Notes: generated from the letters alone by a model not told the origin. A DNA stretch of 34,362 nucleotides from Rhodobacteraceae bacterium PARR1 (GCA_002256185.1 NKIT01000027.1:1-34362); one strand, 5' to 3'. Positions 17,105 to 25,439 are shown, numbered from the stretch's first letter. Numbers and translations: made by a program.

Positions 17105-17941
17105 ATGACCGACGACAGCGAAACGCTGCAAACACCCCCCATAGCACCTGCGACAGTTGAAGAATTTCGCGATCGACTGGCGTCCATCACCGAAGACCTG
17201 CCCAAGCGCCTGCGCCAATGCGCCGACCACATCGCCGCCAATACGGATCGGATCGCGGTTTCCACCGTGGCAGAACTGGCCGCTGGGGCGGATGTGCCGC
17301 CCTCGGCCCTGATGCGGTTTTGCCAGATCATTGGCTTTTCCGGCTTTTCCGAAATGCAAAAGCTGTTTCGAGAGGCTTACGCGCCGGGATGGCCGGATTA
17401 TTCGACCCGCCTGAAAAACCTGAAGGCCAACCGCGCGGGCAGTCCTGCAGCCTTGCTGGCGGAATTTGTTGAGGCCGGGCGTCTGTCGCTGGAGTCCTTG
17501 GCAAAATCGGTGGACGAACAGGTGCTCGACCGCGCCGTTGCCACCTTGTCCCGCGCCGATACCATCCATGTCGTCGGCCTGCGCCGCGCCTTTCCAGTGG
17601 CGAGCTATCTGGCCTATGTGTTTGAAAAGATGGCTGTCCCGGCGATGCTGCATGACGGGGTGGGCAAGCTGGATCACCGTTTCGCCTTGCGGCCCGGCGA
17701 TGCGGTGCTTGCCATCACCTTCGCGCCCTATTCCGAGGAAACCCTGACCCTCGCCGCCGACGCCCATGCGCGCGGCCTGCCGGTGATTGGCTTGACCGAT
17801 ACGCTGACCAGCCCGCTCGCGCGCTTGGCTGATGCGGTGGTGACGGTGCCAGAGGTGGATTTTGGGGCGTTCCGGTCGCTGTCGGCCACCATCGCGCTGG
17901 CGATTTCACTTGCCGTGGCGGTGGGGTCGGCGAGGGAATGA
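17105..17941 (+). CDS. iolR: RpiR/MurR family transcriptional regulator, probable inositol repressor
   Basis: A 278-residue regulator starting at the ATG at 17105, with GGAG about 9 bases upstream. Residues about 15-90 are the RpiR helix-turn-helix (LPKRLRQCADHIAANTDRIAVSTVAELA, then SALMRFCQIIGFSGFSEMQKLFR). Residues about 120-260 are a SIS sugar-phosphate-binding domain, with IHVVGLRRAFPVASYLAYVF and AITFAPYSEETLTLAADAHARGLPVIGLTD. In rhizobia the RpiR-type IolR represses the iol genes and is relieved by a phosphorylated inositol intermediate. Its position next to iolC and the GGAA-N6-TTCC palindromes in both promoters support the same job here. Effector and repression remain inferred. Confidence 0.85.
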   Translation: MTDDSETLQTPPIAPATVEEFRDRLASITEDLPKRLRQCADHIAANTDRIAVSTVAELAAGADVPPSALMRFCQIIGFSGFSEMQKLFREAYAPGWPDYSTRLKNLKANRAGSPAALLAEFVEAGRLSLESLAKSVDEQVLDRAVATLSRADTIHVVGLRRAFPVASYLAYVFEKMAVPAMLHDGVGKLDHRFALRPGDAVLAITFAPYSEETLTLAADAHARGLPVIGLTDTLTSPLARLADAVVTVPEVDFGAFRSLSATIALAISLAVAVGSARE

Positions 17942-17961
17942 CGAAGGCCCGTCAGCCGCAT

Positions 17962-18004
17962 GGAAAAACGCTTCCCCTTTTTTGCCGTATGGAATAAAAA
18001 TTCC
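17962..18004. promoter_or_regulatory. Two IolR-type operators before iolC
   Basis: Two perfect GGAA-N6-TTCC palindromes lie in the 117-base gap before iolC: 17962-17975 (spacer AAACGC) and 17991-18004 (spacer TAAAAA, with arms extended to TGGAA/TTCCA). They are 29 bases apart, close to three helical turns. An everted half-site pair, GTTCCAGGAAC, follows at 18012-18022. The match to the site before iolR suggests co-repression of iolCDEB. Confidence 0.7.
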
Positions 18005-18058
18005 AAAAGTTGTTCCAGGAACTGAGTCTCGGCCTTTGGCTTGGGACAGGAGGATTTC

Positions 18059-19978
18059 ATGACCATCGCGGGTAAGACGCTGGACGTCATCACCATTGGC
18101 CGCTCATCGGTCGATCTGTACGGCGCGCAGGTGGGCGGTCGGCTTGAAGATATGGGCTCCTTCCAGAAATACATCGGCGGCAGCCCCACCAATATGGCCG
18201 CAGGCACGGCGCGTCTGGGCCTGAAATCCGCGCTGATCACCCGTGTGGGCGACGAACACATGGGCCGTTTCATCCGCGAGGAATTGGCGCGCGAAGGTGT
18301 GGACGTGCGCGGGGTCAAGACGGATAAGGACCGCCTGACCGCACTGGTGCTGCTGGGCATCCGCGATGAAGAACAGTTCCCGCTGATCTTCTACCGCGAA
18401 AACTGTGCCGATATGGCGCTGTGCGAAGACGACATCGACGAAGGCTTCATCGCAGAAGCCCGCGCTGTGGTGGCGACGGGCACCCATCTGTCGAATGCCC
18501 GGACCGAGGCTGCGGTGCTGAAAGCCCTGTCACTCGCCCGCAAACACGGCGCGCAGACGGCGCTGGACATCGACTATCGCCCCAACCTCTGGGGTGTGGC
18601 GGGTCATGGCGATGGCGAAAGCCGTTTTGTCGAAAGCGCCAAGGTCACGGCCAAACTGCAATCCACCCTGCATCTGTTCGATCTGATCGTGGGGACCGAG
18701 GAAGAATTCCACATAGCAGGCGGCACCACCGACACCATCGCCGCTTTGCGCGCGGTCCGGGCTGTGTCCAAGGCCACCTTGGTCTGCAAACGGGGTGCTG
18801 CGGGGGCGGTGGCCTTTACGGGTGCGGTTCCCGACAGCCTTGACGATGGCGAAACCGGCCCCGGCTTCCCGATTGAGGTGTTCAACGTCCTTGGCGCGGG
18901 CGATGGCTTCATGTCCGGCCTGATCAAGGGCTGGCTGGACGGGGAACCTTGGCCCATCGCGCTGAAATACGCCAATGCCTGCGGAGCTTTCGCCGTCAGC
19001 CGTCATGGCTGCACGCCGGCTTACCCATCGCTCGCGGAACTGGAATATTTCCTGAACCGCGGCGTTGTTGAAAAGGCGCTGCGCAAGGATGCGGCGTTGG
19101 AGCAGGTGCATTGGGCCACCAACCGCCACAAAGACCTGTCCACCATGCGCGTCTTCGCCTTTGACCACCGCATGCAGCTTGAGGCGATGGCGGGCGCGAC
19201 CCCGGCCAAGATCGGCGCGTTCAAGAAACTCTGCCTGTCCGCCGCTTTGCAAGTGGCCGATGGCAAGCCGGGGCATGGTATCCTCTGTGACAGCCGCCTT
19301 GGCCGTCAGGCGCTTTATGCGGCGGCGGGAACGGGCCTCTGGATCGGGCGTCCCGTCGAATGGCCGGGGTCACGCCCCCTGACGCTGGAGCCTGAACTTG
19401 GCCCCGACTTCGGTGGCTTGCAGGAATGGCCGTTAGAGCATGTGGTGAAAGTCCTGTGCTTCTACCACCCCGACGACACGGAAGAGATGCGCCGCGATCA
19501 TGAGGCGACGGTGACGCGCCTGTTCCACGCCTGCCGCCGCAACCGTCTGGAAATGCTGCTGGAAATCATCCCCTCTAAGGTGGGGCCGGTGGATGACCTG
19601 ACATCGGCCAAGGTCATCCAGCGTTTCTACGATCTGGGCGTTTACCCCGATTGGTGGAAGCTGGAACCCTTTGCCACCGACGCCGCCTATGCCAATGCCT
19701 GCGACGCCATCACCCGGAATGATCCCTTTGTGCGCGGTATCGTCGTGCTGGGCTTGGATGCGGCAGAGCCGGAACTGGCGGCCTCGCTGGCCCTTGCCGC
19801 CAAACATGATCTGGTCAAAGGTTTTGCCGTGGGTCGCACGATCTTTGGCGATGCGGCGCGCGGTTGGCTCGCCGGGTCGCTTTCTGACGCAGAGGCCGTC
19901 GCCATGATGGTCGAAAGATACAGCCGCCTGTGCCAGATATGGGACGACGCGCGCGCCAAGAAGGAAATTGCAGCATGA
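18059..19978 (+). CDS. iolC: Fused 5-dehydro-2-deoxygluconokinase / DUF2090 (probable phosphate aldolase), IolC type
   Basis: A 639-residue two-domain enzyme. Residues about 8-330 are a PfkB-type sugar kinase (IolC) that phosphorylates 2-deoxy-5-keto-gluconate: GGSPTNMAAGTARLG near 40, DIDYRPNLW near 171, and the anion hole/catalytic base motif NVLGAGDGF with GAGD at 279-282. Residues about 355-630 are a DUF2090 domain, which resembles class I aldolases. It is thought to split the phosphorylated product into dihydroxyacetone phosphate and malonate semialdehyde, replacing a separate IolJ. AGGAGG sits 5 bases before the ATG at 18059; an upstream in-frame ATG (18041) lacks this. The gene follows two IolR-type operators and overlaps iolD by four bases. 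The kinase call is firm; the aldolase role is from family knowledge. Confidence 0.9.
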   Translation: MTIAGKTLDVITIGRSSVDLYGAQVGGRLEDMGSFQKYIGGSPTNMAAGTARLGLKSALITRVGDEHMGRFIREELAREGVDVRGVKTDKDRLTALVLLGIRDEEQFPLIFYRENCADMALCEDDIDEGFIAEARAVVATGTHLSNARTEAAVLKALSLARKHGAQTALDIDYRPNLWGVAGHGDGESRFVESAKVTAKLQSTLHLFDLIVGTEEEFHIAGGTTDTIAALRAVRAVSKATLVCKRGAAGAVAFTGAVPDSLDDGETGPGFPIEVFNVLGAGDGFMSGLIKGWLDGEPWPIALKYANACGAFAVSRHGCTPAYPSLAELEYFLNRGVVEKALRKDAALEQVHWATNRHKDLSTMRVFAFDHRMQLEAMAGATPAKIGAFKKLCLSAALQVADGKPGHGILCDSRLGRQALYAAAGTGLWIGRPVEWPGSRPLTLEPELGPDFGGLQEWPLEHVVKVLCFYHPDDTEEMRRDHEATVTRLFHACRRNRLEMLLEIIPSKVGPVDDLTSAKVIQRFYDLGVYPDWWKLEPFATDAAYANACDAITRNDPFVRGIVVLGLDAAEPELAASLALAAKHDLVKGFAVGRTIFGDAARGWLAGSLSDAEAVAMMVERYSRLCQIWDDARAKKEIAA

Positions 19979-21804
19979 CAACCGTTCGTTTGACCGCAGC
20001 ACAAGCGATGGTGCGCTGGCTTTCGGTGCAACTGGCCGAGGATGGTACCCGCTATATCGAAGGCATCTGGGCCATCTTCGGTCACGGCAACGTGGCGGGC
20101 ATTGGAGAGGCGCTGCACGGCGCGCGCGACGTGTTCCCCACATGGCGCGGCCACAATGAACAGACCATGGCCCATACCGCAATCGCCTATGCCAAGGCGA
20201 TGAAACGCAAGAAAGCGATGGCGGTGACCACCTCCATCGGTCCGGGTGCGCTCAATCTGGTGACGGCGGCGGGGCTGGCCCATGCCAACCGTCTGCCGGT
20301 TCTCTTGATCCCCGGCGATGTCTTTGCCAACCGCGCGCCGGACCCTGTCTTGCAACAGATCGAGGATTTTCAGGACGGCACGGTGTCGGCCAATGACTGC
20401 TTCAAGCCGGTCAGCCGCTACTTTGACCGCATCTCGCGGCCGGAACATATCCTGACCGCGCTTCCCCGCGCGCTGCGGGTGATGACCGATCCGGCGGAAT
20501 GTGGGCCGGTGACGCTGGCCTTTTGTCAGGATGTGCAGGCCGAGGCGTTTGATTACCCCGTGTCCTTCTTTGAACCCAAGGTCTGGAAGGTCCGCCGCCC
20601 GGAACCCGACGCGGATGAACTGGCCGCAGCGATTTCCCTGCTGAAATCCGCCAAATCCCCGGTGATCGTCGCGGGTGGCGGGGTGCTTTATTCCGAGGCC
20701 GAGGCGCGTCTCGCTGCCTTTGCGACCGCGCACAACATTCCGGTTGTGGAAACCCAAGCGGGCAAATCGGCGCTGGCGCATGACCACGCGATGAACTTTG
20801 GTCCCGTGGGTGTGACCGGCGGCGCTGCGGCCAACACCGTCTGCGAAGGCGCAGATGTGGTTCTGGGCCTTGGCACGCGGTTTCAGGATTTTACCACGGG
20901 GTCGTGGTCGTTGTTCAAGAACCCGGCGCGTCGGATTCTGTCGATCAACGTTCAGGCCTATGACGCGGCCAAACATGGCGCGGTGGCCTTGGTGTCGGAT
21001 GCCCGCGTTGCGCTGGACCGCATCGGGGCCGCGCTTGGGGCGCATCGTTACGCCGCGGCAAATCCTGCGCTGAAGGCAGAGTGGGAGGCCCACACCGCCA
21101 CGATCAAAGCCGCACCCGCCACCAGCAACGCCCTACCGAATGACGCGCAAGTGGTGGGGGCGGTCAACCGCGCTGCCCATGCCGGGACCGTGGTGATGGG
21201 CGCGGCAGGGACGATGCCGGGCGAGTTGCACAAGATCTGGGATGCCGCAGCGGGCGGCTATCACATGGAATACGGCTTTTCCTGCATGGGCTATGAAATC
21301 GCAGGCGCCTTGGGCATCAAGATGGCCCGCCCTCAGGCGGATGTGATCTGCATGGTGGGCGACGGGTCGTACATGATGGCCAACAGCGAACTCGCCACGG
21401 CCGTCACCATGGCGATCCCCTTTACCGTCGTCATCACCGACAACCGCGGCTACGGCTGCATCAACCGCCTGCAACAGGGCACGGGCGGGGCACCGTTCAA
21501 CAACCTGCTCGACGATGCCTATCACGTGAACCCGTCCAACATCGACTTTGTGGCCCATGCCGCGTCCATGGGGGCGATTGCCGTCAAGGCCGCAGATATC
21601 GCCGAGTTGGAGGCGCATCTGGCCCGCGCCAAAACGGCGGATCGGCCCTATGTCATCGTGATCGACAGCGATCCCGGCCCGTCGCCCGCAGGGGGCGGGA
21701 CATGGTGGGATGTCGGCATCCCGGAAGTGTCAGTGCGTGAAACCGTGCGCGCGGCGCGGGCGAAATACGAAACCAGCAAAGAAAATCAGCGGCTTGCCGA
21801 CTGA
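19975..21804 (+). CDS. iolD: 3D-(3,5/4)-trihydroxycyclohexane-1,2-dione hydrolase (ThDP-dependent)
   Basis: A 609-residue thiamine diphosphate enzyme of the acetolactate synthase superfamily that opens the ring of the trihydroxycyclohexanedione intermediate to give 5-deoxy-glucuronate. Family-specific stretches are IEGIWAIFGHGNVAGIGEAL, PTWRGHNEQTMAHTAIAYAKA (which includes the catalytic glutamate side) and the ThDP/metal motif that begins GDGSYMMANSELATAV at residue 462 and ends with DNRGYG. The start at 19975 makes a four-base ATGA overlap with iolC; a longer frame from 19930 lies inside iolC and is rejected. Length and domain order are normal for IolD. Confidence 0.95.
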   Translation: MTTVRLTAAQAMVRWLSVQLAEDGTRYIEGIWAIFGHGNVAGIGEALHGARDVFPTWRGHNEQTMAHTAIAYAKAMKRKKAMAVTTSIGPGALNLVTAAGLAHANRLPVLLIPGDVFANRAPDPVLQQIEDFQDGTVSANDCFKPVSRYFDRISRPEHILTALPRALRVMTDPAECGPVTLAFCQDVQAEAFDYPVSFFEPKVWKVRRPEPDADELAAAISLLKSAKSPVIVAGGGVLYSEAEARLAAFATAHNIPVVETQAGKSALAHDHAMNFGPVGVTGGAAANTVCEGADVVLGLGTRFQDFTTGSWSLFKNPARRILSINVQAYDAAKHGAVALVSDARVALDRIGAALGAHRYAAANPALKAEWEAHTATIKAAPATSNALPNDAQVVGAVNRAAHAGTVVMGAAGTMPGELHKIWDAAAGGYHMEYGFSCMGYEIAGALGIKMARPQADVICMVGDGSYMMANSELATAVTMAIPFTVVITDNRGYGCINRLQQGTGGAPFNNLLDDAYHVNPSNIDFVAHAASMGAIAVKAADIAELEAHLARAKTADRPYVIVIDSDPGPSPAGGGTWWDVGIPEVSVRETVRAARAKYETSKENQRLAD

Positions 21805-21818
21805 ACTTGAGGCATCAC

Positions 21819-22715
21819 ATGATCCTGTTCGGAACCAATCCCATCGCTTGGGCCAATGACGACGACCGCAGCATCGGCGCGGAGATTGCCACCACCCGTA
21901 TCCTTGACGAGGCCGGTCGCCAGATCGGCTTTGACGGCATCGAAAACGGCCACCGCTGGCCGGATGATCCCGAAGACTTGCGTGTCTTGCTCGGCACTTA
22001 CGGGCTGAAATTCGTGTCGGGCTGGTATTCGACAGAGCTTCTGGTCCGGTCTGTCGCCGACGAGATTGCCGCTTGCCAAGCCCATTTGGCCAAGCTCAAG
22101 CACAATGTCTGCAAGGTGATGATCATCTGCGAAACCTCGAACGCCATTCACGGCGATGCGGGGCGGGCGGTGAATGACCGGCCCACACTTTCTGCCAGTG
22201 AGATGAAGGACTTCGGCGCGAAGGTTGAGGAATTTTCTGCCTATCTGGCGTCCGAAGGGATTACGGCGGTCTATCACCACCACATGGGCAGCGTCATCGA
22301 ATCCCCCGAAGATATCGACGCGCTGATGGCCGCGACGGGGCCGCATCTGCATCTCTTGTTCGATGCCGGTCATTGCGCCTTTGGCGGCGGTGATCCCGTG
22401 GCGATGCTGACCAAACACATCGCCCGCGTGCGCCATTTCCACGCCAAGAACATCCGCCCGGCGATTGTCCAAAAGGTCCGGGCCGAAGGCTGGTCCTTTC
22501 TGCAAGGCGTCGTCGGCGGGGCTTTCACCGTGCCCGGCGATCAAGAGGGCGGCATTGATTTCGGCCCCTTGCTGAAGGTTCTTGCAGGTGCAGGCTACGA
22601 CGGCTGGATCGTGATCGAGGCGGAACAGGACCCGAATGTCCGCAATCCGCTTTTGTATCAGACTCTGGGATTGGCGACGCTGAAGCGTCTGTCGCGCGAG
22701 GCCGGTCTGATCTGA
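21819..22715 (+). CDS. iolE: Inosose dehydratase
   Basis: Dehydrates 2-keto-myo-inositol (scyllo-inosose) to the cyclohexanedione used by IolD. The 298-residue protein is a xylose isomerase-like TIM barrel (AP endonuclease 2 family). Visible motifs are IGFDGIENGHRWP, GWYSTELL, AVYHHHMGSVIES, LLFDAGHCAFGGGDP and VRHFHAKNIRP, which contain the acidic and histidine metal ligands, and the late WIVIEAEQDP. The ATG at 21819 is chosen because GAGG lies 6 bases upstream; a TTG four codons earlier is in frame but less likely. It follows iolD after 14 bases. A palindromic repeat element fills the gap to iolB. Confidence 0.95.
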   Translation: MILFGTNPIAWANDDDRSIGAEIATTRILDEAGRQIGFDGIENGHRWPDDPEDLRVLLGTYGLKFVSGWYSTELLVRSVADEIAACQAHLAKLKHNVCKVMIICETSNAIHGDAGRAVNDRPTLSASEMKDFGAKVEEFSAYLASEGITAVYHHHMGSVIESPEDIDALMAATGPHLHLLFDAGHCAFGGGDPVAMLTKHIARVRHFHAKNIRPAIVQKVRAEGWSFLQGVVGGAFTVPGDQEGGIDFGPLLKVLAGAGYDGWIVIEAEQDPNVRNPLLYQTLGLATLKRLSREAGLI

Positions 22716-22726
22716 ACCCGGCGGGA

Positions 22727-22784
22727 GCGGGGGGTTTCACACCCCCCGCAGCCCCCCGTGGGGTATTTGAGCCAAGATGAAGGG
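22727..22784 (+). repeat. Dispersed hairpin-plus-tail element, copy B
   Basis: An 8-bp inverted repeat GCGGGGGG / CCCCCCGC (22727-22734 and 22742-22749, loop TTTCACA) is followed by the tail CCCCCGTGGGGTATTTGAGC and then CAAGATGAAGGG. The 32 bases at 22753-22784 differ from copy C (26887-26918) at one position only. The element fills most of the 76-base iolE-iolB gap, and the AAGGGAG at its end serves as the iolB ribosome-binding site. Confidence 0.85.
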
Positions 22785-22791
22785 AGCAGGC

Positions 22792-23607
22792 ATGGCCGAT
22801 CTTTTGCGAAAGCCGAGTGGGACGACCGGCAAGGTGCATGACATCACGCCCGAAAGTGCGGGCTGGGGCTATGTCGGCTTTGGGCTTTACCGGCTGGAGG
22901 CGGGGCAGAGTGCTGCCGAGGTGACCGGGGAGCACGAGGTCATCCTTGTTCTGGTCGAAGGCAAGGCGCAGTTGATCGCTGGCGGGCAGGACATGGGCGA
23001 GATGGGCGAGCGGATGGATGTCTTTGAAAAGACGCCGCCGCATTGCGTTTATGTCCCGAATGGCAGCGATTGGTCGGCAGTGGCCACAACGGCCTGTACG
23101 CTGGCGGTCTGTTCGGCCCCCGGAATGGGCAACCATCCCGTACGGCGTCTTGGGCCAGAGGGGATCGACCTGACACCGCGCGGGACAGGGGCGAATACGC
23201 GCTTTGTGAACAACATCGCCATGGAGGCGCGCGAGGTGGCCGACAGCCTTTTGGTGACCGAGGTGTTCACCCCTGCGGGCAATTGGTCCAGCTATCCCAG
23301 CCATCGCCATGACGAGGATGATTTCCCGCGCATGACGTACCTTGAAGAGACCTATTACATGCGTCTCAACCCCGCACAGGGCTTTGGCATCCAGCGGGTC
23401 TATACCGAAGATGGCAGTCTGGATGAAACGATGGCGGTCAAGAACCACGACGTGACGCTGGTGCCAAAGGGGCACCATCCCTGCGGGGCGCCCTATGGCT
23501 ATGAGATGTATTACCTGAACGTCATGGCCGGGCCGCGCCGCAATTGGCGGTTTCAGAACGACCCGGATCACGACTGGATTTATCGCCGCGACACGCCGCC
23601 GGTCTGA
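22792..23607 (+). CDS. iolB: 5-deoxy-glucuronate isomerase
   Basis: Converts 5-deoxy-glucuronate to 2-deoxy-5-keto-gluconate, the substrate of IolC. The 271-residue two-cupin protein carries the IolB metal-site motif YPSHRHDEDDFPRMTYLEETYY and the late segment VPKGHHPCGAPYGYEMYYLNVMAGP. The start at 22792 (MADLLRKP) is preferred over an ATG five codons earlier, because AAGGGAG lies 6 bases before it and the earlier ATG belongs to the repeat tail. Its stop is only 7 bases from the stop of the convergent small gene, and a TGACC/GGTCA inverted repeat spans both stops. Confidence 0.94.
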   Translation: MADLLRKPSGTTGKVHDITPESAGWGYVGFGLYRLEAGQSAAEVTGEHEVILVLVEGKAQLIAGGQDMGEMGERMDVFEKTPPHCVYVPNGSDWSAVATTACTLAVCSAPGMGNHPVRRLGPEGIDLTPRGTGANTRFVNNIAMEAREVADSLLVTEVFTPAGNWSSYPSHRHDEDDFPRMTYLEETYYMRLNPAQGFGIQRVYTEDGSLDETMAVKNHDVTLVPKGHHPCGAPYGYEMYYLNVMAGPRRNWRFQNDPDHDWIYRRDTPPV

Positions 23608-23614
23608 CCCTTGG

Positions 23615-23971
23615 TCAGGGCACGATGACCTTGACCACGATGCCGGGGCCGATCTCTGCCAATTCCGCCGCGACCATGGCGGGGTTGGGCACCTGCGCGA
23701 GGACGGTCAGTCGTCCGCCATAGCCGATGCCGTGCAGGCGGGTGATCAATTGGGCGGCATCGCAATCGGGACCGAACAGCGGGCAGACCACGTGATCTGG
23801 CCGCAACACATACAGCATGGCAGAGTTCAGTGCGGAAAACAGCACAACGCGCGCCGATACGTTTTGCGCAAGCAGCGATGCAGGCAGCCGGTCAAGCCCG
23901 ATCAGAAACACCTGTTCCGGTCGAAACCCCGCGCCGCCCGGCCCGGTCCGACCACGGTTCTGCGCCACCAT
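23615..23971 (-). CDS. Small receiver-like protein lacking the phospho-acceptor aspartate
   Basis: I do not recognise this 118-residue protein as a named family. Its length and strand pattern resemble a response-regulator receiver domain: VFLIGLDRLP at the start, RPDHVVCPLFGPDCDAAQLI where the phosphorylated strand-3 aspartate would be, GYGGRLTVLAQV, and the end GIVVKVIVP. The position normally held by aspartate appears to be cysteine or proline, and no acidic pair is seen after strand 1. If it is a receiver fold, it should not be phosphorylated in the usual way. The start at 23971 has AAAAGG upstream; a longer frame from a TTG at 24067 lacks a ribosome site. It is divergent from phoR and convergent with iolB. 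It could also be an unrelated small protein. Confidence 0.55.
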   Translation of the reverse strand: MVAQNRGRTGPGGAGFRPEQVFLIGLDRLPASLLAQNVSARVVLFSALNSAMLYVLRPDHVVCPLFGPDCDAAQLITRLHGIGYGGRLTVLAQVPNPAMVAAELAEIGPGIVVKVIVP

Positions 23972-24222
23972 GTTCGCCTTTTCGGCGCGGCAGGGTCCGG
24001 TGGGAAAACCTGTATCGCCGATACCTATATTGTCATACCGGTAGAGACTAGTCCCAACCTGACGCAAAGGACAAGTCTAAAGCGGCAGGATATATTGGAA
24101 AATACATGTCCGGCGGGGCAGGTTTGGCAGCATCTTTGGCCGTCATTGCGGATCACACTTGGCAGTGGGTGCAGGTTGCGAGACAAGGGGCGCAGGTTCG
24201 GCCAGCGCAAGGGGCAGCGGCG

Positions 24223-25263
24223 ATGGAGTTTGATATCAGCGTAGCGATGGCTGCGGATTTGATTGCGCTGGTGCCACTGCCGATGCTGATCATCGGCCAG
24301 TCCAGCCGCATCCTTGCCGCCAATCCTGCCGCCGAGGCGCGGTTTGGAACCGGGCTGACCGGGCGGCATTATCTGATGGTGTTGCGCCAACCTGTCCTGC
24401 AAGGGGCCGTGGATGCGGGCCTTGCCGGGGGGGCGACCCAGACCGTGCGTCTGGTCTTGCCCCAAGGACAGGGCGGGGATGAGGTGTTCCGCGTGACCGT
24501 GGCCCCCTTGGCCCGGCCAGCGGGGGCGGTGCTGACCTTTGAGGATGTCACCGAAAGTGAACAGGTCGGCCAGATGCGCCGTGATTTCGTGGCCAATGTC
24601 AGCCACGAATTGCGCACGCCCTTGACGGCGCTGTCAGGCTTTATCGAAACCTTGGGCGGGGCGGCGCGGGATGATGCGGCGGCCCGCGCCCGTTTCCTTG
24701 CCATCATGGCGCGTGAGGCGGGGCGGATGAACCGTCTGGTGCAGGATCTTTTGCACCTGAGCCGGGTGGAGGCCGCCGAACGGGTGCGCCCGACGACGCG
24801 GATCGACCTTCAGGCGGTGCTGGCCAGCACCTTGGGCAGTCTGCGCCCCTTGGCCGAAGAGGCGGGGGTTCGGCTGGACGTGGAGGGTGAGCCGGGGCCG
24901 CTGCCGGTGCTGGCCGATCAGGACCAGATTGTACAGGTGCTGTCGAACCTGATCGAGAACGCGGTGAAATACGGGGGTGCGGGCGGGGTGGTGACGGTGC
25001 GGCTGGCGCAGGACAGCCTGCCTGCCGGGCCTGCGATCCGGGTGGATGTGATCGACCGGGGCGAAGGGATTGACCCGGTGCATCTGCCACGCCTGACCGA
25101 ACGGTTTTACCGGGTGGACGGCCATCGGTCGCGCGAAAAGGGCGGGACGGGACTTGGCCTTGCCATCGTCAAGCACATCATCAACCGCCATCGCGGACGC
25201 TTGCGCATTGACAGCACGCCAGGGGTGGGCAGCGTGTTTTCCATTCTGCTGCCGCAGGGGTGA
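24223..25263 (+). CDS. phoR: PhoR-type histidine kinase with PAS domain, no membrane anchor
   Basis: Sensor kinase of the phosphate regulon, 346 residues from the ATG at 24223, which has AAGGGG 8 bases ahead. An ATG at 24106 would add 39 residues but has a poor ribosome site. Residues about 10-110 form a PAS domain (LVPLPMLIIGQSSRILAANPAAEARFG). HisKA carries the phosphorylated histidine H128 in FVANVSHELRTPLTALSGF. The ATPase domain shows NLIENAVKYG, DRGEGI and KGGTGLGLAIV. The kinase core is closest to PhoR in type, and phoU and phoB follow. No transmembrane helix is present, so it would depend on PhoU and Pst for input. The pst genes usually found between phoR and phoU are absent here. Confidence 0.83.
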   Translation: MEFDISVAMAADLIALVPLPMLIIGQSSRILAANPAAEARFGTGLTGRHYLMVLRQPVLQGAVDAGLAGGATQTVRLVLPQGQGGDEVFRVTVAPLARPAGAVLTFEDVTESEQVGQMRRDFVANVSHELRTPLTALSGFIETLGGAARDDAAARARFLAIMAREAGRMNRLVQDLLHLSRVEAAERVRPTTRIDLQAVLASTLGSLRPLAEEAGVRLDVEGEPGPLPVLADQDQIVQVLSNLIENAVKYGGAGGVVTVRLAQDSLPAGPAIRVDVIDRGEGIDPVHLPRLTERFYRVDGHRSREKGGTGLGLAIVKHIINRHRGRLRIDSTPGVGSVFSILLPQG

Positions 25264-25316
25264 TCTTACCCCCAACATGGATACTCACGGCGATCCATAC
25301 GGTTTGTCGTGAAACC

Positions 25317-25334
25317 GTTACATTTTCGTTGCAT
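25317..25334 (+). promoter_or_regulatory. Possible Pho-box-like direct repeat before phoU
   Basis: GTTACAT (25317-25323), TTTC, GTTGCAT (25328-25334) has the 7-4-7 spacing of a Pho box. Each 7-mer agrees with CTGTCAT at only 4 of 7 positions. The spacing and the place (about 105 bases before phoU, in an AT-rich stretch) are suggestive, the sequence match is weak. Confidence 0.3.
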
Positions 25335-25366
25335 TGAGGGGCCGCAAGCGGCACGCCTGTCGATGC

Positions 25367-25404
25367 GGGGGCCTTCGGGGCTGACCGCTCAGGCTGCCCC
25401 CTTT
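25367..25404 (+). terminator. Terminator-like hairpin just upstream of phoU
   Basis: GGGGGC (25367-25372) can pair with GCCCCC (25396-25401), which is followed directly by TTTT. The 23-base interior holds a smaller CTGA/TCAG pairing. It ends 35 bases before the phoU start. It may be an attenuator, or the leftover terminator of genes that once lay here. The long loop makes it uncertain. Confidence 0.35.
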
Positions 25405-25439
25405 TGACCAATCACCGGCAAAGCCGGACGGAGCGCGAC

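Noticed and set aside
24106-24222. A 39-residue N-terminal extension of PhoR
   Set aside because: The ATG at 24106 has no good ribosome site, while 24223 has AAGGGG at 8 bases and begins directly at the PAS domain. It remains possible.
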